Source: Apostichopus japonicus (taxonomy: Eukaryota > Echinodermata > Holothuroidea > Aspidochirotida > Stichopodidae). From it: a stretch of 64,000 nucleotides of DNA. Below, piece after piece: positions 40,701 to 52,700 of this stretch (the first letter of the stretch is position 1; each line of letters opens with the position of its first letter). The translations under genes were made by a program, and so were the position numbers. The stretch is from contig NC_092578.1 in NCBI RefSeq assembly GCF_037975245.1, forward strand, positions 5,023,501-5,087,500. The letters are read 5' to 3'. The notes under the pieces are model-generated. The model worked only from the letters and a program-made list of their open reading frames with translations. It did not search any database and had not been told where the DNA came from.

Positions 40701-43700
40701 AAACTTGTCCATGATGCGTTGTTTGGATTTTCATCCTCTGGATCTGATTCTGATGCAATTAATCCATCTGCGATTCAACTAGTGCATAATTCATGCATAT
40801 TCATACTCATTTTCATGTTTCATTGCAGTCAAGAGTCGTTCGACAGCAGAAGGGAGAGAGAAGTTTCCATTCGTTCTATCAGCTTCTGGTAGGAATGACA
40901 GAGCAACAACTTCAAGCGATGAAACTAGGGAGGGATTCAACAAGATATCACTACATGAACCAGGGAAATGGTGCTTCCGTGAGTACTTGTACGCAGTCCG
41001 TACGTACTATGTCCAGGTTAAGAATTTCACGATGAATGAAGCCCACTTATTAAATGGAATTGCTTTATAGAAAGTCTCCTGGCTATAATCAAGTTCCCCA
41101 CTGGTAAATTCTTGAATACTGTAATAGCTTATGTAGCAGTTTACTGTACAAGAAGCTTATGGGAACAGTGCAAATCTACTGGCTATAATCAAGTTCCCAC
41201 TGGCAAATTCTTGACTTATAGCATACATAGCAGTTACTGCACAGGCTTATGGGAGCAGTGCAAATCTACTGGCTATAATCAAGTTCCCACTGGCAAATTC
41301 TTGACTTATAGCATATATAGCAGGCTTATGGGAGCAGTGCAATATACCTGCTGATAATAAGTAGTAGTACGGTGCTTATGTAATTTACAGAAATCATCCC
41401 AAGTTTGTGACTGATGACTGGTAATAGTTTGTCATTTGTTCATGTACTTTATGTCCACTGTCAGAAAAATAGCAAATGCCTTTCTTTTTCTACCTGTAAA
41501 CGATAAAATCCGATGACATTTTCAGTCTCTTAAAGTTCTCCAGATCGCAAGGCAACTAACATAAAGGTCTTCTTGTGAAGTGGATACTGCAGAAAAAAAA
41601 AAATAAAATACAAGATGGCCTCTGACCTATACAGGTTGATTCTCTTTGTTTAGCCGTGTAGAATAAGAAAGAATAGCGGATTGATAATTGTTTCAAATTG
41701 TTTGGATCAGGAGTGTTTTTATTTAAATTTTTATTATATTTGTTATTATATTTTATTATACTATATTATATGATATTTGTTATGATATTTCTTTGATTAT
41801 ATTTATTTTAATTTAATTTTTTTGCAGGTGAACGGAATCAGCGACAAGAAGGACTACAAGGCTGCAATGGAAGCCATGAGAGATCTTGGGTTCACATCGG
41901 AGGAACAAAAGACCATTTGGGCTGTCGTGGCAGCCATCTTGCACTTGGTATGAACATCTTGATGTTGCTTTGTATGTATGTATTTTATATCCTCCTGCAA
42001 GCAGGAACTGGCAAAGAAGCCTCATTGGCTTATCAAAGCCGGAAGCTGACCGAAGTCAGTCTCTTAGATTCATATTTTAACGTCCATGATTATGAATTGT
42101 CAATTGTCAACAAGTCTGTAACTGGACGACATACATTAATCTTGGAGTGACTCGAACTTGGAACCTTATGATTGGAAGGCACTGGCGTTAACCACTGAGC
42201 TAACACTCCCTAACGCTGCTTTGAAGCAGCTAAAGAGTATTAATTATTTAAGACAGGTTGATTTGTTTTTAGAAATAACGTTTAATTTCATATAATATAA
42301 TTGTATGTATAACACATCACAAGAACAGATGAAGGCTAGAGCTGCCATAACCGAAGGTCACTATCTTAACAAAAATAAAAATTATCCATAATAACATATC
42401 TTGATCGATCATTGGGAAAGGTGATTCTTAGCTAAAACATAATTTGAATAAGATGTGGTTATGGAAAGGCAATGGATATAGCCTGTAATCTATTGCAGAA
42501 ATAATCCCTTTTCTGAACACCATGGGATACAAAGACGCACCTTTAGCTTGCATGAAACATGATAATGGATCCCCATTGGTCCAGGGTAACCCTAGATGTT
42601 TGTGCAGGTATGTTCAGCTATTCTGATTCAAGTATAATTTACCCGGATAAGCAAACCTGGATACAAGGATATGCATAAATTAAAGCATTTGCTCAAAGGG
42701 TAAGATTTAAATATTTCCAGATTTTGCCCTCCAAGCAAATTCTGTGAGTACGAAAGCTAATGAGGTGTTCCAAAAATTGGAAAAAGAAATTGGAGATGCT
42801 TTTGAATTGAATGGAAAAAAGAAAGAAAGAAAAGAAATTAATTGTTGCTATGTGAATTTGAAAAGTGAAATAATTGAATTGTATCGTTATTGGAGTTTGA
42901 TATTGGTAGTATGATCACAAACTTATTATTAGTCAGCTGATGAAAGCCCCTTTAATAGTCTCATGCTAATACTTCTTGGATTAAACAGTTATTTAAAAAA
43001 GAAGTTGGCTCTATTATTGCCTTTGTGTGAGTAAACAACAGTTATTTATGAAGGAATAAATTTGAAGATGAGGTCAAATGGGTACGTTACTTCTGAGAGC
43101 GTGGTGGCCAATTGGCTAAGGCGTCGGACTCTTGTTCCAAGGATTGCTGGTTCGATTCCTGCCTAGTTCATTACGTTGTGTCCTTGGGCAAGATGCTTTA
43201 TCTCATTTGCCTCTCTCCACTCAGGGGTTAAATGGGTACCTGTGAGGTAACTTGTCATTGGGCACAGTATATAACTGCTGCCGACTGGAGGGATTGTCTC
43301 TGGGACAGGTTATCATTGACCATGGGTAATATAACGTCTGTAAAGCGCTTTGAGACCTATCGCTGGTATAAAGCGCTATATAAAAAGCAAATATTTTTAT
43401 TATATTCATGAAATGTTCCATATGCAGTATCTCTGAGAATGATAGTAGGAAGTATTTACTGTATATACCAGATATTTGTCTTTGCCCGGTGAAAGTTACT
43501 CACGGCTGATTTCCTTGTTTTGATTTCGTCGGCCAGGGCGAGGTTAACTTTGAGAATACGGACGATGACTCATGTTCTGTGAAAGACCCAGATCAGCTCT
43601 CTGCTATGGCTGAGCTGCTCAGCATCAGTCAAGACGAGCTGGGCAAAGCTCTATGTCACAGAGTGATAGCTGCCCGAGGAGAAGTCATGGAGAAAAGTCA

Positions 43701-46700
43701 CACAGTAGAAGAGGCTTACAATGGTAGAGATGCCTTTGCAAAGGTAATATTAGAGTCCTAGGGAACAAAACTACCCTAAAAATACCCCCTCCTAACCAGA
43801 CTGGACAAAGACACCCACTCCTGAAATAACAAAGACACCCCCTCCTGGCCTTACGAAGACACCCGGCCCTTCCTGAAATGACAAAGACACCCACTCATGA
43901 CCTGACTAGACAAGACACCACCTTTTGACCAGAAAAGATAAAGACACCCCCGACCAGACAAAGACCCCTTCTGACTAGACTAGACAAAGACACACCCACC
44001 TGACCAGTCTAGACAAAGACACCTCCCTCCTGAAATGACAAAGACTCCACCCTCCTGGCCTGTGAAAGACACCCCCTCCTGTTCTGACTAGCCAAAGACA
44101 CCCCTCCCGACCTGACCAGACATAGACACTCCCTTCTGACCTGACTAGTCAAAGACACCACCTCTTGACCATGCCCCTCCTGACCAGAGAAAGACCTGAC
44201 TACACAAAGATGCCCCCTCCTGACCAGACTAGACAAAGACATCCCCTCCTGACCTGACTAGACAAAGACCAGAGTACCTCCTGACCAGAGTAGACAAAGA
44301 CTCCCCAACCTGATCTGACTAGACAAAGACCAACTTGTTGTAAGTTATTCACTTATCTACTTAAGAACGCACTTATACTAAATAAGTATTCACTTAATTT
44401 TACTTTGCCTTTGTTCATAACCATGCCGTACTATCTAAAGAAAGTACGAGAACATAATGGGAACAGCTTCATAAAATACATGTGCATTCTTGGTTAGACT
44501 ACTTATCCTAATGCCCATCCCCGCTTACTGATCTTCTTGCATTTCTCCGATCATTTCTCTGTGTGCTTTCGGCTTTGCTAATAAATTGTTCACAGTTTCG
44601 GAGGTGAAAACGTTATTTACCATTGAAAGAGGTCTTGTGACAAGCAGCGGTATCTGCAACTGTTTTATTATCCATTACACACACACACATCTCAGAATTG
44701 TTTTTACATCGTGTTTGAGAGTTTCAACAAAATTGTCTTTGGTTAGTGTGGAGCTTCAACATAATCAACTTTTTAGTTATATTGTCAAATTAACTCGATT
44801 AAATAAAATATATGATTTAGTTGACAAGATTTGAGGTGATAAACAAATTCACAACTTTGTAAGATGTTTCAGGAAGCTCTCCTCATTATAAAACTTGTTT
44901 CCTCCTACAGGCAATGTACGAGAGATTGTTCACGTGGATCGTAGGGAAAGTGAACGAGGCCATTGCTGTCAGGGGGACCGCAATGGACCACGGGAAGAAT
45001 ACGGTCATCGGAGTCCTAGATATCTATGGCTTTGAAATATTTGACGATAACAGGTGAGCTCAACGGCCGGCTACTACCGTAACTTTTTCTGTAGATAGAC
45101 GGTAGAAATTTGATGATGAAAGTGAACCGTTTTTTCTTCTGATGATGAAAATTTTTAATTGTCCTTCTCCAGTTTATTCCCTAACCCTTTCCCTTAATCC
45201 TCTCTTTGTCCCTCCACTGTTTATCTCCTACCTCTCCTCTTCCCCTGTTGCTTTCTTCTCTCCATCCCTTGTCTACTAATCCCCTTACATCTATCTCTTT
45301 GTGTTCACCATGCTCATTAACCTGTCTGTATTCTGTGCGTGTTTTTGTCCCTTCTGTTACTGTTACTTGTCATTTAGCCTCTGAAGAAGATCCTGCCAAG
45401 ATTGAAACGTCAGGCCAACTTACTTTTACACACAATTTTTTATCATCACACTTCCTACAGTTTCGAGCAGTTTTGCATCAACTACTGCAACGAGAAACTT
45501 CAACAGCTGTTCATCGAGCTCGTCTTGAAGCAGGAGCAAGAGGAGTACCGAAGTGAAGGGATCGCCTGGACGCCCGTGGAATACTTCAACAATCGCATCA
45601 TATGCGATCTGGTGGAGGAACAACACAAGGGTATCATTTCAATTCTCGATGAAGCCTGTCTAACCGTGGGAAAAGTCACCGATACGGTAAAAATTTCACA
45701 ATAACATTTACTGTCCTCTCCTCGTTTACCTTTTCATTTCACTTTCATTTATTTATTTCCAGTATAAATATTTATAAATAAGACATCAAAATTGAATACG
45801 TAATAAGAAAATATTATTTTAAAATGTTAGTGTACTAAATACAAGCGAAACCCCCCCCCCCAAAAAAAAATTATATTATTCTTATTGCATTCCTGCATTA
45901 GTGTAGAATACCAGACAATATCAAACAAAAATATTTTTGTCATTTTTGATGTTGTAAAAAATGATGTGATTTAAGCAGTAAATATTTAACTAATTCTACA
46001 CAGTATCATGTTTCGGGTATCATTCATGTGACTTAATATAAGGAATGAATTTAAGTATCTTTCAGAGAAATTATTCTACTGTCTGAGTATTCTGCATATT
46101 GATTCGGAGTTGAACAGAGTTAAGAACGTGTCAGGCTTTCAAGAAGGACTTCTACAGCTACAGCGGGCAGGGTCTCTTTTGAAGCTGAAAATAAAAAAAA
46201 TTAGGAATGATTCTCATTAAAGCAGTATGGAATGTATCATATTCATATGTTTTGTGAAACATTCGGGAAATGCTAGATTCATTTCGTCCCTTGTTTCACG
46301 CACTGACGAATATGCAAATTATTTTATTTTGTTTTACGTAGTGACGAATGTTTTTAAAACATTTATATGCCCTTAATATTGTTCTACATCCTTTAAATTT
46401 GAAACGTCTATAAACTATAATTTGTTTTCTGTAACATAAATCTATAGATACTGCTTAAAAGGCATTCTTTGTGATCAAACATTCAGTTGCAAAGCAGTGA
46501 ATTGATTTGGATCGTGATAAATAACTTTCTAACATTCGTCAGTACGCGAAACAAGGGACGATTTGTTGCTTACCATTCTTGGCCCAGTAACCAGAATACT
46601 AAGAATTTAGGCCAAAGGATAAGATCATCATGTATCCCCTCTTTTCACTTAATATTTGCAGCTGTTTCTCGAGACTTTGAACAAGAAACTGAAAGGCCAT

Positions 46701-49700
46701 CCACATTACACTAGTCGTCAGATTAATCCCACCGACAAATCACTGGAGCACGGAAGAGACTTTAGGATCAAACATTACGCAGGGGATGTGATGTAAGTAT
46801 TTATGACATAGAATATGTGTAAACTATCCACCAGGTGAAAGTGCTTTAGTGTGCACAATATGTGTAACCATGTGTGCAAAAATATATCCACAAGGTGAAA
46901 TGCAAGCGCTGCAATGTGCAGAATTTGTGTAACCATGTGTGCAAAAATTTCTCCACGAGGTGAAACACGAGTGCTTCAATGTGCAGAATATGTGTAACCA
47001 TGTGTGCAAAAATATATCCACGAGGTGAAACGCTAGTGCTTCAATATGCAGAATATGTGTGCAAAAATTATGTAAGTTGTAACTTAAGTACTTCAATGTG
47101 CAGAATATGTGTAACCATGTGTGCATAACTTATCCACAAGGTGAAATGCAAGTGCTTCAATGTGTAGAAAATGTGTGCAAAATTATGTAAGTTGTAACTT
47201 TAATGCTTCATTGTGCAGAATATGTGTAACCATGTGTCCAAAACTTATCCACGAAGTGAAACGCAAGTGCTTCAATGTTCAGAATATGTGTAACCATGTG
47301 TGCAAAAATTATGCACTAGGTGAAAGGCAAGTTCTTCAATGTGCAGAATATGTGTGCAAAAACTATGTTAGTTGTAACTTAAATGCTTCAGTGTGCACAA
47401 TATGTGTAACCATGTGTGCATAAATTATCCACGAGGTGAAACGCAAGTGCTTCAATGTGCAGAATATGTATGGTATCTGTGTGTGCAAAAATTATGTTAC
47501 AGTTGTAAATGTAAGTGCTTCAATGTTCAGAATATGCGTGAATGTGTAAAACATCAGTTTTTCACACAACATTTGTGGTCGCACAGAAATGGTTTTGTAA
47601 TGTCAATGTCATTTTGTCTCTTTGCAGTTACGATGTAGTTGGTTTCATTGATAAGAACAAAGACACATTGTTTCAAGATTTCAAGAGGCTCTTGTTCTCC
47701 AGTAAGAATTCTGTCATCTCTGAAATGTGGCCCGAGGGTAGCAAAAGTGTGTCCGAGGTAACTTCACGATCTTAATATTTTATTGCAAATTTTTGAATTA
47801 CCTGAAAGGAATGTACAGTAGAGGAGAAATGGCTCAAAATTATTTCACACAGTGTTTTATAAATGTATTCTCACTGCATTAAATATAACTGAAATATTTT
47901 GATTTTTATTTGCCAGGTGACCAAGAGACCCCAAACGGCTGGTACCATCTTTAAGAACTCCATGATTGAATTAGTCAAGAATTTAACTTCCAAAGTAAGT
48001 TACCATTGCGATTGCTACAAACTGATGATTGTGGTATGCGTAATCTATCATAAAGGTTAACAAGGTAATTGAAGACAAACTGTGTTGCTTAAGTTCACCA
48101 AAGTTGCACAAGGAAAAAGATAAAACACAGTATGCTAGGTGAGATTGGTGACTCAATATTGTCTGTATTTGGAGTAGATTTGAAGTACGACTGGTTGCGA
48201 CCTAATAGGATCTCCAAGTCAGATTGAACTGAATGTGGGAGTATGAAACACTTGGTCATAGTGATAACCCTTCATAAACTGTACCATCAATCTCTAACTC
48301 ACATGTTAGAGGTTCTATAGATAAACATTACCTGGAAATAATTTTCTAAAAGTGATGTCAGGAATTGACCATTGTGTTTGTGATGTGCTATCCAAGTGTA
48401 ACAATCAATTCTTTAGACTGGTAATAGCATGAGCTGATTATTAACACCACTTCTATAAGAACAGAAGAGTAAATAACAAGAATAGCATTAGCAATTCAGT
48501 TATAAATAATAATATCCGTTACTCTGATGTCGTTCGGTAAATTTTCATTATGTGGTATTCTCTCGCTGTCTTGTAAAAATTGAAGAATGTTCATTCTTTG
48601 AAGAAGAATGTTCAATGAAGAATGTTCATTCACCAAACTATCGGCCACATGTAAGCATTTGAGGGAGTTGCCACGGATATGCCACTGATTGCTAGAAAAT
48701 CTATCAAACAAAGCTGCTATATAGCTTAATGTCAGTGTTGTTACTGTTGTGTACTTTCCATAGTATATTGCTATGCAATAGTTATGCCATTCAAGAAATT
48801 ATAACCTTGTTGGGGGGGGGGGGGGGGCATTGAAGGTTTCCTGCCAAATCGGTCTTGAAGTACCCATTTGAACATGTCATTATCGTTAACACACTTCAAG
48901 ACGAGACATGAGATTTTGTAGCCTGTTTTTGCATTTTCTATTTACAAAGGAACCTTACTACGTGAGATGCATTAAACCCAACGAACAGAAATCCCCGCTG
49001 CTCTTTAACCACGAGAGATGCCTCCATCAAGTGAGATACCTCGGACTACTAGAGAACGTGAGAGTCAGGAGGGCAGGTTTCGCAGCTAGGCAACACTACG
49101 ATAGATTTCTTCAAAGGTAAAAATTTTACCCATGATTCTAACTAAAATCTAATCATTACAAGCTCAATTTGTATGTTATAATGAATGATATTGTTGTATG
49201 TGGATAAATATCAAAGTATAATAATATTATAGTTTACCTTGACAACCATGCAGGGGGGGTAGGAAGCTTCCATAAAGTGGGGGGAGCACAACATCAGAGG
49301 GGCACTTTCTCATTCCACCACCACCACTCGTTATTCTATAAACCGATACACACCGGCCATATCACTTAAATATATATGATGTGTGAGTATGCTATCAATT
49401 CTATTATGGTGCATGTGACTCTATCTACCTACATCTGTACTTCTTCTGTCCATCCATAATTTAGAACTTACCAAAAAAAATCCTCCTGTGTTCATTCCTT
49501 GAACAAAAGTCTTTAGCAACCTTGGTTAAATCCTTAGCATGTACAGACTAAAAATAAATAATAAAAATAAAATATTAAAATAACAATGGCTTATCCAAAA
49601 GACAGTTATACATCAAAGGGGCACATTTTATTTGCCAGTAGGGTACATTTGCTATTTTGGAAAGAAGTGGGGGAGGGGGGCACGTTCCCCCAGTGCCCCC

Positions 49701-52700
49701 CAGCTCCTACCCCCTGCAACCGAGCCGACTGCCATAAACTTGTTGAATTATACCGATGAGTTCACCGTTAATATTTTGTCCAATCCGTCCGTTGCTAGGT
49801 ATAAGATGCTGACTGAGTACACGTGGCCGAATTACAACGGCGAGTTGGTGGACGGGGTCAAGACCATCGTCAACGAACAGCAACTGTCAGACGACGTGGA
49901 GTACGGAAAGACAAAGATCTTCATCAGGACTCCCAGGACCATCTTCCACTTGGAAGAAGAAAGATCAAAGCTAATCCCCGCCTTGGCTATATTCCTACAG
50001 AAGGTGAATATAATGAAGTCAATGTATGGTTTTCGATATTTGTGAAAAACTGCTAATAGCCTAACACCCCGGACCCCTACAAAGACATAAGTTTTCAGTT
50101 GAGGACCGTTGCTCGTTTAGGTAACTTGCAGCATTGTTTAGTTACGTTTGCTAAAACCGGGCCGATGGTGGTGGCCCTGAACCTTTGCAAGACCGATAAG
50201 ACTTGATATTATGCATATGTATTAGGGGATTGAAGTAATACTTGGTACCATAGATGCGCCATAGTGAGTAGATGGACCCTATTGATTTTGGTGCTCATCT
50301 CATGTATAATAATAAGGTCACAGGGTCAAATTAAAAATTATTTAGTTACGTTTGCTAAATCCGGGCCGATGGTGGTGGCCCTGAACCTTTGCAAGACTGC
50401 CAGTCAGGAAAAGTATGAAATTCTCTGATTGAAGCCAACAAAACCTTGATTGTCTGAATACATGCTTTGTGGGTGACTATCTGTGGTCTTCTGCGTTACA
50501 ATGTCGTAACCCTTACAATGTCGTATGTCCTTTGCATTGTAGATATGGAGGGGAACTCTTGCCAGAAGGCGCGTGAAGTTTATGCGAGCCACCTACAAGA
50601 TCATCAACGCCTACCGTATCTTCAAAACCAGGCGATACGTCCTCAAGGTGGTGAAGGTCTTTGGAAACGTCTCTGAGCTGCAGGACTATGGGAAGAGCCT
50701 GAGGTGGCCTGCACCTCCAAAGTCCATGGAACCGTTCTACAAACTGATGGGTTCTGTGCACAGAAAGTAGGGAAAGTTTTTTAAAAATAGTCTTTGCTTA
50801 ATGATACAGAAGAATTGCATGTGTATACACAAACTAGATGAAGAGTTAACTGGTAACTTCACATCAAAGGGTTTTTTAAAGTAGATGGGGAGTACTGCAT
50901 TTGGCGATCTTCAACACAATACTCTGAGAAAGTGGTCAGATACTTGTTGGGAGGGTAAGGGAATGGATTTGATTATTTGGATGGAAATAAAATATGGTGG
51001 GAGTCACGATGTAAATTCCTACCTCTCTTAACTTATTTTCCAAAGACGAGGAGATTGGCCATAATTAGGTTCTTGTCAATACTGTCAGATACAGGGAACT
51101 TGGAACAGGAACAGTAAAAAGATGCATCTTCAACTCAGTTGTGGTTTTGCTTTGGTCAGACTTGTATGATAAGTTGTTTAGTAGTTAAAGGTTTAATTTG
51201 CATCCTTTGGTGACCCCTAAATCACTAACCTATCAAGGGGAAATCTGGTGAAAAGAAAGTAAATTATTGTTTATTTTCAGTATTAGAAAAGAGTGGAAAC
51301 AAAATATTTATGTACATCTAAAGTTTGCTCGGAATCAAATTTGGTAAAACGGTAAAGAGACATCTCTTTGGTTTCATATCGCAGATGGATCGCATCGCAA
51401 ATCCTCGTCTCCATCCCTCGCGACGAGTGGCCCGAACTACGTACCAAATTGTCTGCCATGGAAGGGCTGGACAAGAGGCGGCCTAACTGGGGGCACAGGA
51501 GAAGGTGGATTGGTAACTACCTGGCCCTGGTCAGTACCCCTCGGATTCAGTTCAGTTAATATATTTCGCATATACATAGACATACAAAAACAGTGCAGTA
51601 ATGGTATATACAGGATACTAGAAAAAACAAATGTTTATCAAAGCTAGTAACCCTAAAGAAAAATAACAGAACAGAACAGAAGTAAGAAAGAAAAACAAAT
51701 GTACCAAACAAAATTGACAATAATATCAATCACGGTACTTGGAAGTTAGATAACTCTTTAGTTGATACCTAAATGAAGTACATGATTTCGAATGTCTAAT
51801 ACCAGTTGGGAGATTATTCCATATTTTATAACAATAACTGATGAATATCTGACTATCTGTCTATGTAAAATAAAAAACATCAAAAGAGAATTTTTTTGGG
51901 AAAAGGTTGCAGCCCAAGGATTCCTTTTACTTTCCTGAGTTGTTAACCTTTTGCATTATGGTACTTTTTTTTTGTTTACTTTTGTGCAAATCTTTTATGG
52001 TGATGAGGGATGTCGACTTACAGCATTACTCTTGTAACGTTGGCCTTAGGGCGGATGTGTATCTAGCCTAGATGAATAGTCGTACAAACAAGTATTTTAT
52101 GTCTGTTCTTTTCTCAGAGCTCGGAAAACATCAGGTGTGCCTCTTACCTCAGTCAGTGTAGCACCTTGAAATCCAAGGATGGTTTCACAGAAATACCATT
52201 TTCTTCAACTTTCATCAAGGTAGGCAGTCCTAGCAGAGAGTACTCAGTAAAAAATGGTTACCAGTGAAATTAAATTTTACAGTTACATTAAACAGTTAAT
52301 GGTTACGGTTTACATTAAAATAAGTTGAAATAAATTATTAGCCAGAGTGGAATTGTAACCTGCGACTTCAGGAATACAGATGGCGCTGGACCGAGCTATA
52401 CGGGCATAAGTTCTTGGCAATCTGTCAGTCTTTTGCTGTCAGTGCCAGTACAGATATCTCAGGACATTGCCTATAGTAGAATCACAACATGGTTGCTTTG
52501 GATACATGTATATTCTGTATTAATTTTGCCTATTCATATGAACCTAAAAAAGCCAAAATGAACAACAACCTCCAAATTAAATCACTTTATCATTTTTTCT
52601 TTCAGGTCAATAAGCACAACAAATTCACAGAAAGGGTGTTAGTAGTCACAGATAAGTTCATTTACAAACTGGACCAAAACAAGAACTACAAACCGCTAAA

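Larger units (their letters stand above)
25324..40828 (+). other. MYO1D intron 4 (15.5 kb)
   Basis: Begins gtaagt and ends cattgcag. It contains a TA/GA microsatellite, a CATC tract, a duplicated ~90-bp segment, a palindromic TTAA MITE, a second short copy of the 21-bp intron-1 unit at about 34422-34470, GGTCA-rich repeats, and AAT/TTG triplet tracts. No exon is missing here, because residues 188 and 189 are contiguous in the family. Confidence 0.85.

Noticed and set aside
25324-40828. Missing or alternative coding exon in the 15.5-kb intron 4
   Set aside because: Residues on either side are contiguous in the family alignment, and no in-frame, splice-bounded segment with myosin similarity was seen.
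42150-42220. Possible functional tRNA gene on the minus strand
   Set aside because: The A and B boxes are recognisable, but the acceptor and D-stem pairing is imperfect and a SINE body follows; better read as a SINE head.
47160-47640. Open frames with repeated [12 protein letters not shown]-like peptides in intron 10
   Set aside because: They come from the 64-bp minisatellite and change frame between units.
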